Below the pieces are notes generated by a model. The model did no database searches. It was given only the letters and a program-made list of their open reading frames with translations, and was not told where the DNA came from. A program made the position numbers and the translations under genes. This document shows, in pieces, positions 15,873 to 25,056 of a DNA stretch of 64,000 bases (position 1 is its first letter; each line of letters starts with the position of its first letter). Source of the stretch: CALGSZ01 sp042408955. Lineage in GTDB: Bacteria > Chloroflexota > Chloroflexia > Thermomicrobiales > UBA6265. Location: contig JBHOQQ010000164.1 in assembly GCA_042408955.1 (NCBI GenBank), positions 1-64,000 on the forward strand. Reading direction: 5' to 3'.

Positions 15873-17811
15873 CTTCCTGTTGTGGCGGTGGTAAGGTGAG
15901 CTCCGCGACGACCGGCTTGTGATCCGACGTCCAGACATCAGGGATGCGCGTCGCTCGCACCGTGATATCTGGCGTCACAAAGATGTAGTCAATGCGCTGA
16001 CCTCGTTCGGACGTTGTTACTTCCGGCCCCAGGTCAGATCCGGTATCCACTAGCCCGGCCGCGGTGATGCGAACAACGACGTCAGAATCCGGTGGCGCAT
16101 TGAAATCCCCGCCGATGACCGCTGGGGCCTTGCCGTCCCAAAGCGCTAGGAGCTGCTCAACCTGTTCGAGCCGGACTGCTCCGGCCTCGTCTGGGTTGTC
16201 CAGATGCGTCGCAAACACCCAAATGGAGCCAGATTCCGTTTCAATTTGCGCTCCAACGGCGCTGCGGTGAAGGTTGACGGTCGAAGTGAACTGGCGGATC
16301 AGGGTCGAGGAGACTGGGGCGCGCGTGAGAATGGCATTACCCCAAAGGCCATCGCGCGAAGCCGCGCCGAAGATCAGCGGCATGTCGAGCCGCTGGCTCA
16401 GCCAGCGCGCTTGGTCGATCCCGGTGAGGATGAACCAGCCCCGGCTCACTTCCTGCAAGATGACGATGTCAGGCTGTTGTGCCTCGATCGTCCGCGCGAT
16501 GCGTTCGAGACTCCAGCGATTGTCGCGAGAGAAACCCGCCTGGATGTTGTAGGTGACAACGGTCATCTCGCGTGCGAGTGGAATGGAAATAGCGGGCTCC
16601 TCGTCTCGAAGCATGGATCTGAGGGCGACTACCACAGCGAGAATCAAGACGATAGCGGAGAGCGCCGCGAAGCGCCGGATATGCGGCGTCGTCGCGACTG
16701 GCCGAGGAGCGCCGGCTAGCAATGCTCCAGCGATCAATCCACCGACCACTACCGTCATGAGGCGTGGTTGCCCGGTTTCGCTGTAGTAGAGGAACACCGT
16801 TGCGGCCTGCAGGGCAAGACCGGCTGTGACCCAGACGGCGGTCGTGATGAGACCCGGGCGCCCGGCAGGGCGGGCGGGACCGCGCAAGGCGTGGACAAAC
16901 AGGGTGGCCGCACCGAAGGCGCCCAGCATGCCAGTAGCTTGAGCAAGGTCTGGCGAGCGCCAGATGAGCCACGCGCCGAGCGCTGTGAGCCCAATAACAC
17001 AGGCCAGAAGCGTCCACCGGGATCGTGGCTGCCGCTCGTCGAACCGTCGCACACCGAGCAGCAAGCCTGTGCCAGCGGCAACACCGACAATCTGGGCCAA
17101 GGAGAGGCGCAACCCGACAATCCCAAGTGATTGATCAAAGCGTACCTCGGCGAGACCGAGGTTTCCCGTGACGAGGTGATACAGCGCCAAGCCCGGCCCG
17201 AGGGCAAGCAGTGAGCTATTGGCCTGCCAGCCTGCCTCACTGAATGGGCTCCGGGGCCGGTCGCGCAGGAGAGGAAGCGTGGCCAAGAGCATGCCTGCAA
17301 TGAGGATCACGCTCAGCAGATGCTGCGAGGCAGTTGGCATCCAGGGCAAATCGACCGTGGTGTACGCGAGCCGGATGGTGAGGTCGAGCGCGAGCCCCAA
17401 GCCGATTCCAAATGCGGCCGGATCGCGCCAGCGGTTGAGCAGCGCAATGACCAGCCATCCCCAGACGACAACGGCTGCAGCGCCAAGATACATGCGCGCC
17501 ACCGGGTCCTCCCAAAACTGGAGGATGGCGCGGCTGGTCGCCAGCACCATGACGGTGCCGGAAATCAGCCACCGAGGTAGGAGCCATCGCGCGGCAACGG
17601 CCATGAGGAGCGGAGAGCAATAGACGATGGCAGCATTGCGGGCGATCGTCAAGCGTTCGCTCTGATCGACGACGACGATCATGTAGGCGAGGAACACGCG
17701 GGTCGCCTCCAGCATCAGGGTGGTCGCGAGTGCCGCCACCAGCACGGCTGGCAGCGTTAGATCCACGCTGAAGCGTCGCCACCACAGTCGCCACGACCAT
17801 CTCGCACGCAT
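15838..17811 (-). CDS. Polytopic membrane protein with C-terminal endonuclease/exonuclease/phosphatase (EEP) domain
   Basis: A 657-residue protein. Roughly the first 390 residues hold about twelve hydrophobic helices. The C-terminal 250 residues are an EEP hydrolase domain with all expected motifs: VTYNIQAG, IVILQEVS (metal-binding Glu), FATHLDNPDE (His), IGGDFNAPPDSD, RIDYIFVT and WTSDHKPVV (final Asp-His). The ATG at 17811 has GGAG eight bases upstream; a longer reading back to 18240 would run through the nurA gene and has arginine-rich nonsense composition. EEP domains cut phosphodiester bonds in nucleic acids or lipids. The fused membrane part suggests a lipid or lipid-linked substrate. 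The overall layout resembles eukaryotic Cwh43/PGAP2-interacting proteins. Function is inferred. Confidence 0.82.
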   Translation of the reverse strand: MRARWSWRLWWRRFSVDLTLPAVLVAALATTLMLEATRVFLAYMIVVVDQSERLTIARNAAIVYCSPLLMAVAARWLLPRWLISGTVMVLATSRAILQFWEDPVARMYLGAAAVVVWGWLVIALLNRWRDPAAFGIGLGLALDLTIRLAYTTVDLPWMPTASQHLLSVILIAGMLLATLPLLRDRPRSPFSEAGWQANSSLLALGPGLALYHLVTGNLGLAEVRFDQSLGIVGLRLSLAQIVGVAAGTGLLLGVRRFDERQPRSRWTLLACVIGLTALGAWLIWRSPDLAQATGMLGAFGAATLFVHALRGPARPAGRPGLITTAVWVTAGLALQAATVFLYYSETGQPRLMTVVVGGLIAGALLAGAPRPVATTPHIRRFAALSAIVLILAVVVALRSMLRDEEPAISIPLAREMTVVTYNIQAGFSRDNRWSLERIARTIEAQQPDIVILQEVSRGWFILTGIDQARWLSQRLDMPLIFGAASRDGLWGNAILTRAPVSSTLIRQFTSTVNLHRSAVGAQIETESGSIWVFATHLDNPDEAGAVRLEQVEQLLALWDGKAPAVIGGDFNAPPDSDVVVRITAAGLVDTGSDLGPEVTTSERGQRIDYIFVTPDITVRATRIPDVWTSDHKPVVAELTLPPPQQEAMRRSGARSDT

Positions 17812-17964
17812 CCGGCTGACTCCGTTCGTGTCGCACCCAGGGGGAGGCGCTGCCCACCCATGGCAACGAGCATCCCATATCTCGCGAAGACGGACAATCC
17901 GCGAAGGCTTGGGCGTGCGGTGATGGAGAACGTTGTGACACGGTGTGCTCGCTCTGTCGTTGTC

Positions 17965-17973
17965 TGCTATACT
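17965..17973 (+). promoter_or_regulatory. Extended -10 promoter candidate for nurA
   Basis: TGCTATACT matches the extended -10 form TGnTATAAT at all but one position. No good -35 lies 16-18 bases upstream, as is usual for extended -10 promoters. Transcription would start near 17980, about 50 bases before the GTG of nurA. Confidence 0.45.
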
Positions 17974-18028
17974 CGTGAGCACCCGCACGGACGTTCGACT
18001 TGTACGGACACCAAGGAGCGGGCCAGCA

Positions 18029-19114
18029 GTGACGTTTGCAGCCAGCGTCGCGCGGCTCCACGCCGAATTGAAGCGCCAGGGAATCGACCTCCAGGATATG
18101 CGCGCCGAGCGCCATCTGGAGGTTACGCTGGTCGCGAATCCGGACCTCGATCTTGAGGTGGATGGAGCCACCTCGCCGCGATCGGAATTTCGGTGGTTGG
18201 AGCCGGAAGGCGACTTCTTCCGGAGCGTGCCCGCTGGCATCCCGTCGGGATTTCGCTACTTCCTCGACGGGACGCAACGAACGCTGCCCGCTTTTTTCTC
18301 AGCATTCGTGCCGATTATCGCTACCATCAACGCGGCCGCCATTCTTGTCCGGAATGACGAGGGGGATTGCGCGATCATGCCGGGAATGCTCCGGCTGCGC
18401 CACCACTGGCTCGCGCCGCGCCGCTCTGGCGATCCAGCGGTGGACCGCTTTATCGCCACTGTCGAGCGCCAGCCGTATGCGGCAGGAGGCAGCGCGGAGC
18501 CGCCGATGGTTTCCTGCGTGATCGACCCGATCCACCATCTTGACGATCCAGCTTACAAGGCGGTATTAGAAGATTTCAGCCGCCTGATCTATTTAGCGTA
18601 TGACAAGGCGCGCAAGCTCCGGCAGGAGCTTGAAGAGGACCTGCTACGCGATTGGTGGAATGCCACGGCCGGCACGCCCGATTGGATTTTGGTAGATGGC
18701 GCCTTGCGCATCGCCCAGCCGCGCATGGTGGGCCTCGTTAAATCGTTCACCCGCCACTATTTGACCGGCGAGGCGGCATCCGCGCTGCTTCGCCTGCCGC
18801 GTGGACACCGCTCGCCGGCGTTCGAAGTCTTTGATCGCTGGTGGCGCGGCACACCGGTCACGGCATGGTATCTCCGCTTGCGCGACGCCACCGGCCGCGA
18901 TCCGCGATATGGCCTCGTCCGCGTTGAGACATCGCCGGAGGTGCGCGACACTGCCCAGATCGATGAGTTGTCGTCCTGGATCCTCGCGGAGCGTATCCCG
19001 AGCGCAACAGCGGACGCTCGTTGGGCGACGCTCCTCTATCCGGTGCATTTCTTGGAGCAGATTCTCAAGCGGTACTTGGAAGCGGAAACGCGCGGTTGGC
19101 CGTCTCCCCGCTAG
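18029..19114 (+). CDS. nurA: NurA-type 5'-3' nuclease, HerA partner
   Basis: A 361-residue protein. The first conserved acidic site is FLDGTQRTLP near residues 77-86, matching the N-terminal VDGS-type motif of NurA. The second is WILVDGALR near residue 220. The C-terminal LLYPVHFLEQILKR near residue 337 matches the conserved Pro-His region. The GTG at 18029 has an AAGGAG site ten bases upstream, and the extra upstream frame lacks support. NurA forms a ring-shaped nuclease complex with the HerA ATPase and resects DNA ends in double-strand break repair in archaea and some bacteria. The herA gene starts 33 bases downstream, which strongly supports the call. Confidence 0.8.
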   Translation: MTFAASVARLHAELKRQGIDLQDMRAERHLEVTLVANPDLDLEVDGATSPRSEFRWLEPEGDFFRSVPAGIPSGFRYFLDGTQRTLPAFFSAFVPIIATINAAAILVRNDEGDCAIMPGMLRLRHHWLAPRRSGDPAVDRFIATVERQPYAAGGSAEPPMVSCVIDPIHHLDDPAYKAVLEDFSRLIYLAYDKARKLRQELEEDLLRDWWNATAGTPDWILVDGALRIAQPRMVGLVKSFTRHYLTGEAASALLRLPRGHRSPAFEVFDRWWRGTPVTAWYLRLRDATGRDPRYGLVRVETSPEVRDTAQIDELSSWILAERIPSATADARWATLLYPVHFLEQILKRYLEAETRGWPSPR

Positions 19115-19147
19115 CAGGCTGGCCCGACGTTGCACGAGGGAAAGGCG

Positions 19148-21397
19148 ATGGATCTCGAAGCGCGCGATGCACTCGGGGTAAATGGGCACGAAACCGGTGT
19201 CCGGCATGAGCCGGATGCAAAAGGTCGAGCGGCGCTCGCGTGGCTCAACGCAGAGCTTCGCCAAGCCTTCGCCGCGCTCGTTGACACCGCGACTGGGGCA
19301 ATCGGGCGGGTTGTCGGGAGCGAGCGGGAGCCAGCCGGATCGCACCGGTTCTGTATCTGGGCGGCGGATCACGCCCGGACACTCGATGTCGGCCATATTG
19401 TCGTTGCCTTTTCGGAAGAGGCCGCGGTCATCGGCGTGGTGGACGAGCCTCGCCGGTATTCGGACTTGCGAAGCTTCCTTGATGATTATTTCGATCGCCA
19501 TCTCGAAGCGGCACTGGCGGAGTCGCTGGAGCACGAGCCGCCGACCAGACGTCCGGAGATCCTCGTCTTTACGGTCAACGTGCTGGCGACGAAGCACCTG
19601 CGGGAGGATGTGACATCGCACCGGCCGCCAGTCGCCGGCCCAGTCTACTTCGCTACACCTCAGGCCATCGAATACGCACTCGGCTGCCAGAACTTCAGCG
19701 GCACTCCGATTCCAGCCTTGCTGCACACGAACGGCAATGCTGAGCGCCTGCCAAATGGTTCGGAACGGCGCGATGCACAAGGGCGGGTGGTGTTTCAGCG
19801 CTCGCCGATTTTGCTGGACGAGGACTACTTGCTGGGGCCGGAGGCAGGGCATGCAAACTGGACCGGCCAATCAGGCCTGGCGACGAAGACAAGCCACGCC
19901 CTGTTCCTCATCAGCGCGATCTTTCAGCGGCTCAAGGGTGAGGGGACGACGGTCGCAGCTTTGATGTTCAACGTCAAGGGGCCGGACCTGCTCTGGCTCG
20001 ACAAGCCAGCGGTTCCCGAGGAGGGGATGGCGGATGCCTACGCGGCCGCGGGCTTCGCCGGCCTGAGCCCTGCCCAGCTTGAAGCTTACGCTGCCCTCGG
20101 GTTGCGGCCGGAGCCATTCCGTAACCTGCGCATCTTCGCGCCGTTCAAGCCGGGATTCGTTCCGCCCGACCCGGTCGTGCATCTCCCGACTGTTGATCGG
20201 GCGTGCCTCAATACGTTGCGCAACGCCCCGGCCGAGGCGCAGTGCGTCTATCCCATCCTCTGGAATCTGAGCCCATTTCTCTGGCGGCCTCACAAGATCT
20301 TCGAGCGCGAGGATCTCGATGATAAGCTCTTTGGCTTGATCGCTGAGATTCGCGATCTGCGCGGCATCGAGACCCTTGCCCAGTTGAACGAGCTTTTTGA
20401 GGAGATCGAGGCGTCATTCAGGGAGGCCGAGGAAGCTGGGGACCGAGAGGGGGCAACGAGCTGGCGCGGTCATCATAAGTTCACCGTGCGCAAGGCGCGC
20501 AACCGGTTCAAGAATCTCACCAGCAAATTTGCCGGGCTCCTGGCCGAGGGCGCGGTTGATTACGGTCAACTGCCCCGAGTGGATGGGCCATTTGAGGATC
20601 AGGAGGTGCGGATCGTCGATATTGCCCATTGCAATACCAACGTCCAAGAATTGCTCGTCGATGTCATTATTGATCGGATCTGGAAGCTTGCTGAGCAAGG
20701 TGAGCGCGCGGCAAAAGACAATCCCGACCGCAAAGATAAGGTGCTCGGCGTGGACAAGGTGATCGTCTTCGTTGATGAACTGAACAAATATGCCCCTGGC
20801 GGAGCGCAAGGTGGATTGCGCGACACCCTCGTCGATATCGCCGCACGCGGGCGCCACCTGAATGTGGTGCTCTTCGGCGCGCAGCAGTTTCGCTCCAAGG
20901 TCGAGAGCGAGATTCTCGGCAACTGCGGCACATCGTTTTACGGGCGGATTGGGGACGAGGAGATCATCAGCCCGTCGTACCGCTCGCTGAGCGACACGCA
21001 GAAGGCTGAGCTCCTCGGTTTGCCGAAGGGGCGGTTACTAGTTCGGCATGCGCATTTCCGCACTCCTTTGTTCGGCACGTTCCCCCGCCCACCGGTCATT
21101 CCTGGCATGGCCGGGCAAAGCGTGTTCAACGACGGCAGCGCAGCCGGACGGGCAGATACGCACCCTGGTGATGCGCTCTACCATCTGCTCAAGCGGTTCG
21201 GTGTGGAGGAGCGCAATCTGAAGGGGCTCGTGCGTACCGAAACCGATGGGCTGACCGCAGCGGCGATCGAGCGCATTTGCCGGCAGGTTGAGGTGACCGT
21301 CAACAAGCACCGGGGCTCCACTGCCGCCAGCCGGTTCGATCCCTGGACGGTGGCAAGGCGGGCGATCGCGGACGCGCGGCGGCAAGGCTGGCGCTAG
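19148..21397 (+). CDS. herA: HerA-like DNA translocase/helicase ATPase with a variant P-loop
   Basis: A 749-residue HerA/FtsK-superfamily ATPase, longer than the ~500 residues of archaeal HerA. The P-loop is TGQSGLATKTS (residues 239-249), with one more residue than the classical GxxGxGK[ST]. Walker B is VIVFVDELNKYAP, with Asp543-Glu544. The arginine/sensor region is FGAQQFRSKVESEILGN near residue 577. An N-terminal HAS-like beta domain and an insert of about 290 residues between the two Walker motifs are seen. The ATG at 19148 follows GAGGGAAAGG. It is co-oriented with nurA and probably co-transcribed. The pair should process DNA ends. Confidence 0.82.
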   Translation: MDLEARDALGVNGHETGVRHEPDAKGRAALAWLNAELRQAFAALVDTATGAIGRVVGSEREPAGSHRFCIWAADHARTLDVGHIVVAFSEEAAVIGVVDEPRRYSDLRSFLDDYFDRHLEAALAESLEHEPPTRRPEILVFTVNVLATKHLREDVTSHRPPVAGPVYFATPQAIEYALGCQNFSGTPIPALLHTNGNAERLPNGSERRDAQGRVVFQRSPILLDEDYLLGPEAGHANWTGQSGLATKTSHALFLISAIFQRLKGEGTTVAALMFNVKGPDLLWLDKPAVPEEGMADAYAAAGFAGLSPAQLEAYAALGLRPEPFRNLRIFAPFKPGFVPPDPVVHLPTVDRACLNTLRNAPAEAQCVYPILWNLSPFLWRPHKIFEREDLDDKLFGLIAEIRDLRGIETLAQLNELFEEIEASFREAEEAGDREGATSWRGHHKFTVRKARNRFKNLTSKFAGLLAEGAVDYGQLPRVDGPFEDQEVRIVDIAHCNTNVQELLVDVIIDRIWKLAEQGERAAKDNPDRKDKVLGVDKVIVFVDELNKYAPGGAQGGLRDTLVDIAARGRHLNVVLFGAQQFRSKVESEILGNCGTSFYGRIGDEEIISPSYRSLSDTQKAELLGLPKGRLLVRHAHFRTPLFGTFPRPPVIPGMAGQSVFNDGSAAGRADTHPGDALYHLLKRFGVEERNLKGLVRTETDGLTAAAIERICRQVEVTVNKHRGSTAASRFDPWTVARRAIADARRQGWR

Positions 21398-21517
21398 CGC
21401 CGCGCAAGATTCCGGTCTCGCCGCCTATCTTTGCTCGCCGCGCCTGTGGTACGCTTGCCATAACTGATCTTCCCGCGGTGTCCGCGGCGCCAGCTCCAGC
21501 GACGTGAGGAGGCGCCG

Positions 21518-23125
21518 GTGAGCATTTCGATCAAGACCTGCCCTACCTGCGGACAGGCAAACCCAGCAACCAACGGATTCTGCCCCAACTGTGGCGAGGT
21601 GATCACCGGTGTGACGCCGGTTGTCCGGCCTGGCCAAGCCGCCCATGGGTTTTTCGCTATCCCTGCCTATCTGCGGATGCCTCCCCGCCGCCGGCGGCCT
21701 GTCGACAATGTTGGGGGCGGTGGCTTCATCTGGCTGGGTTTTTTGCTCATTAGCATTCCCATTCTTCTGTCGCATGCGTCGCCACTCGCGTTTGGGCTCT
21801 GGATTTTCGGGATTCTGCTGGTTATCACCGGCTTCTGGCGCTTGCGGATCGATCCTCATGCCTTTGGCCGGGCCGGATTGACCACCAACGCCATCGGGTT
21901 GCTCGCGCTGGCGGGAGTTGTCGCGCAAGTGGCACGGACGGCGGGTGAGCCCGCTGGGCGAGCCATGGTGGCCCCGGTTTCACCCCCAACGGTAACGGCA
22001 ACGCCGGATTGGATGGTCACGGCAGGGAGCAGCCCTACCCCAGTCGCTAAGCGCTGGGGAGCGGTGCCGATGTTTCGTGGTGAGCCATCTCACTCGGGAC
22101 TGCACCCTGGACCAGGGCCAGCGGGCAATCCGTATCGCAAGTGGCGCTATGACACGGGCGGCGAGGTGCGGTCCTCCCCTGCTGTTGCCGACGGCACGGT
22201 GTTCGTTGGCAGCCATGGAGGTCTGTTATACGCCTTCGATGCGGCGTCTGGTCAGTTGCGGTGGTATTTCGATCTTGGTGGCTACCCCGTGCGCTCCTCA
22301 CCTGCTGTCGTTGATGGACAAGTGTTCATCGGCGGTGGCTACGCGCTGTACGCGCTCGACGCAGCAACCGGCCAAGTGCGCTGGCGATTTGCCATGCGCT
22401 ATGCTGGCGAATCCTCCCCAACCGTTGCCGATGGCGTGGTCTACACCGCGAGCAAGGAGTCGCTGGTCTACGCTGTCGATGCGGCGACCGGCGCGGAAAA
22501 ATGGCATTTCCAAACGGAAGGGCTCATCTTCTCCTCGCCGGCTGTCGCTCAGGGGCTCGTGCTGATTGGCAGCGACGACGGCAATCTCTATGCGATTGAT
22601 GCCAAGTCCGGACAGAGCCGCTGGCGATTTGCCGTCGGTGGTGAGGTGTATTCCTCTCCGGCGGTTGCTGGCGACCGGGTCTTCGTGGTTGGCAAGAATC
22701 ACTCCACCTTTGCAGTCGATCTGCGAACCGGCAAGCCGGTCTGGCATTATCCGGTCGGTGGAGATTCATCTCCAGCGATCGCTGGTGGCATCCTCTACGT
22801 TGGTGCCGAGGATGGTGGTGTCTACGCGCTTGACGCGGCCACAGGCACATTGCGGTGGCTCTATCCGACGGGGCGCCCAATCCGCGGCTCACCAGTGGTG
22901 GCTGACGGGGTGCTGTACGTGCCAAGCGGCCTGACGCTCTTCGCCCTCGATGCTATCAATGGTCAAGAACGGTGGAAATATCCCGTCGGTGACACCATCG
23001 GCGGTTCGCCAGCGGTTGTCGATGGCGTCGTCTACGTGGGCGATGCGAGCGGCTATCTCTATGCACTCGCCGGTGACGGCGATGTGACCGGCGCCTCGTT
23101 GCGTGGGCCTGAAGACTCGCGCTGA
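21518..23125 (+). CDS. Zinc-ribbon membrane protein with eight-bladed PQQ-like beta-propeller
   Basis: A 535-residue protein. A zinc ribbon, CPTCGQANPATNGFCPNCG (residues 8-26), is followed by two or three hydrophobic helices (about residues 65-145) and a low-complexity linker. Eight PQQ-like repeats follow (about residues 180-525). Each has an SSPAVADGxVFVGS-type strand and a YALDAATGxxxW motif. The propeller should lie outside the cell with the ribbon inside. PQQ-like propellers of this kind are usually scaffolds (BamB-like), not dehydrogenases; I see no quinoprotein catalytic motifs. The GTG start has a GAGGAGG site five bases upstream. It follows herA by 120 bases, but a shared function is not evident. 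Confidence 0.85.
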   Translation: MSISIKTCPTCGQANPATNGFCPNCGEVITGVTPVVRPGQAAHGFFAIPAYLRMPPRRRRPVDNVGGGGFIWLGFLLISIPILLSHASPLAFGLWIFGILLVITGFWRLRIDPHAFGRAGLTTNAIGLLALAGVVAQVARTAGEPAGRAMVAPVSPPTVTATPDWMVTAGSSPTPVAKRWGAVPMFRGEPSHSGLHPGPGPAGNPYRKWRYDTGGEVRSSPAVADGTVFVGSHGGLLYAFDAASGQLRWYFDLGGYPVRSSPAVVDGQVFIGGGYALYALDAATGQVRWRFAMRYAGESSPTVADGVVYTASKESLVYAVDAATGAEKWHFQTEGLIFSSPAVAQGLVLIGSDDGNLYAIDAKSGQSRWRFAVGGEVYSSPAVAGDRVFVVGKNHSTFAVDLRTGKPVWHYPVGGDSSPAIAGGILYVGAEDGGVYALDAATGTLRWLYPTGRPIRGSPVVADGVLYVPSGLTLFALDAINGQERWKYPVGDTIGGSPAVVDGVVYVGDASGYLYALAGDGDVTGASLRGPEDSR

Positions 23126-23195
23126 CCGCACAAACCCAACAGCAGCCGTCTCTTTCTCGCACCGATCTCCATTCGTTGCCCTGCCCCCGCCGGCA

Positions 23196-23278
23196 GAGGG
23201 CGGGGGGCAGGAGTCAGGGGTTGATGTGGGGGCTGGGGGTTGGGGAAGCTCGAAGCTCGGAACTTGAAGCTCCCTCCA
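23196..23278. repeat. Fragment of the G-rich composite repeat
   Basis: G-rich runs (GGGGGGCAGGAGTCAGGGG and GGGGGCTGGGGG) at 23198-23246 lead into AAGCTCGAAGCTCGG units at 23246-23275. This is the same order as the first two modules of the copy at 1-125. The palindromic modules are missing here. Confidence 0.7.
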
Positions 23279-23288
23279 GCCCGATTCC

Positions 23289-24677
23289 TCAATAATGAAT
23301 CACGACTGGCGTGCCAATCGGCGTCCACCAAAAGAGCCATTCGGCGAAGCTGACCGGCAGATTGACGCAGCCGTGGCTCATCACGTGTCCGAAGTTGTTA
23401 TGCCAGTAGGCCCCGTGAATCGCGTGCCCCCAATTCGTGAAATACATCACCCATGGCACATTCGGCACGTAGTAACACTCACCTTGGATGCAACCGGACA
23501 TCGTCTGGCTCACGAGCTTCGTGTTGATGTACCAGGTGCCGGTTGGCGTATCGAACCCAGGCCGGCCTGTGCTCACATACGAGCCGGCGATCCAGGTATT
23601 TCCTTGCCAGACGTTCATGTATTGCGTGCTGAGATTAACCTCGATCCACTTACCGCCGCCGAACGGCTCGGGTGGCGCCGCTGGGCAGCGCTTCGTGATC
23701 GTGCCGGCGGATGTGACAACCCTGACCCCCTCGTCATCATAGGCGGAGTTCGTCAGGATGTAATCGTGAGTCAGCACATACGAGCCTGTTGCGCCAGCCC
23801 CAGCCTGCCACAGGCGCGTACCCCCGGCTTTCAGTGTCGCGTTGACGGGGAATGGCTCGGCGGAAGTTGGCGCATACAGCGTGCCGATCGAGATGACGAC
23901 GACAGGCCCTTGGCCGTTGTTTGTGACACGGATCCGCTCCGGCTCAGAGGTGCAATTGATCGTAACCTTGATGTCGCTCAGCGAGACGGGCGGAGGCGGA
24001 GGTGGCGCCGCTGGGCAGCGCGTTTCGAGCGTGCCCACCGACGTCACGACGCGAACACCCTCCGCGTCATATGCCGAGTTGGTAAGCATGAGCTTGGGGC
24101 TCAACACGAAGCTGCCGGTTGCGGCTGAGCCTGCTTGCCAGAGGCGCGTTCCTCCGGCGGGCAGCCGGTAATCCACCTGGAAGAACTCGGTCGGGGCGTA
24201 TAAGGTCTCGATGGACTGCACGATGACCGCCACGGCCCCGTTATTGGTCACCCGGATGCGCTCCGGGTTCGAAGTACAGTTGATCGTCAATGCCAACTGG
24301 TCGATGGTCACGGCCGGGGTGGCTGTTGCCGCCGGCGTGTCCGTTGGAGTTGCGGCTGGCGTCTCCGTCGGTGTCTCGGTTGGCGATTCGGTCGGGGTTT
24401 CGACCGTCGCGGAAGGCGACGCTTCGGTTGAGGGCGTAGCGTCCGCAGCATTGGTTGAAGATGGGGAAGCCTCGGCGCCCACCGGAGTTGCGTCATCGGC
24501 GGCGCTCACCTCGGCGGCGGGTGAGCCGCTCTCCGTGGGCGTGGCGTCTTGATCGTCCGGCGCAAGCCATGCTTGGTCGGGATCCTGCGCGAAGGCAGGT
24601 GGAACCACCCGCACGCTTCCGAGAAGCGGTGCTAGCACCAGCACCGCGACCACCGCCCAGACGATATGGCGCCGCAT
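23289..24677 (-). CDS. L,D-transpeptidase (YkuD) with two lamin-tail-like repeats
   Basis: A 462-residue exported protein. Residues 1-31 are a signal peptide. A Ser/Thr/Pro/Ala-rich linker follows (about 32-125) with TPTESPTETPTE repeats. Two copies of a ~100-residue beta domain follow (about 127-225 and 234-332). Both run from LTINCTSNPERIRVTNNG-like strands to GVRVVTSxGTxxxRCPAAP, each with one Cys near each end. The C-terminal YkuD domain carries AIHGAYWHN and the catalytic SHGCVNLP near residue 430. YkuD enzymes make 3-3 peptidoglycan crosslinks or attach proteins to the wall. The ATG at 24677 was chosen because the signal peptide begins there. No partner gene is adjacent. Confidence 0.85.
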   Translation of the reverse strand: MRRHIVWAVVAVLVLAPLLGSVRVVPPAFAQDPDQAWLAPDDQDATPTESGSPAAEVSAADDATPVGAEASPSSTNAADATPSTEASPSATVETPTESPTETPTETPAATPTDTPAATATPAVTIDQLALTINCTSNPERIRVTNNGAVAVIVQSIETLYAPTEFFQVDYRLPAGGTRLWQAGSAATGSFVLSPKLMLTNSAYDAEGVRVVTSVGTLETRCPAAPPPPPPVSLSDIKVTINCTSEPERIRVTNNGQGPVVVISIGTLYAPTSAEPFPVNATLKAGGTRLWQAGAGATGSYVLTHDYILTNSAYDDEGVRVVTSAGTITKRCPAAPPEPFGGGKWIEVNLSTQYMNVWQGNTWIAGSYVSTGRPGFDTPTGTWYINTKLVSQTMSGCIQGECYYVPNVPWVMYFTNWGHAIHGAYWHNNFGHVMSHGCVNLPVSFAEWLFWWTPIGTPVVIHY

Positions 24678-24828
24678 CGCCCTTGCCCCTATCACACTCA
24701 CGCCCAGCCCGTTCCCGCAGCGTGATGTCCCGATCACGCCGCTCCTTGAGAGCATTCTACACGCCCCATCCACTGCAACGCGCGGCGTGACCAGGGCGTT
24801 TCGTCATGATCCTAGCAGATGCGAAGCG

Positions 24829-25056
24829 ATGACGTCGGCATTCAAGCGCCAGTGGATCAACGCGCTGTGGATCGCTCAGCTTGTTCTCCATCAAGGCAGG
24901 ACGGCGACCGTGCCGCCGGTCCTCGGCGGCGAAACGAAGGCGGCGATCGCCAAGCGGTGCCAGGCTGCGCTGTGGATCGCCGCCAGGATGCTCACGGGCA
25001 GCGCATCTGCCCTCTTCTCACGGATGCGCCGGTCAACGACGTCGGAACGCGCCTAG
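24829..25056 (+). CDS. Possible small hypothetical protein
   Basis: A 75-residue open frame (ATG 24829) in the gap between the L,D-transpeptidase and nirK genes, overlapping the 3' end of nirK by 4 bases. The sequence has alternating hydrophobic and basic residues (WINALWIAQLVLHQGR) but matches no family I know. No good ribosome site precedes it. It may be chance. Confidence 0.2.
   Translation: MTSAFKRQWINALWIAQLVLHQGRTATVPPVLGGETKAAIAKRCQAALWIAARMLTGSASALFSRMRRSTTSERA

Noticed and set aside
17812..18240. N-terminal extension of the EEP-domain protein
   Set aside because: It runs through the nurA promoter and gene, is Arg/Ser-rich, and a good ribosome site marks the ATG at 17811.
18644..19870. 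Minus-strand open frame across the nurA-herA junction
   Set aside because: It covers two supported genes and has a random, Arg-rich composition.
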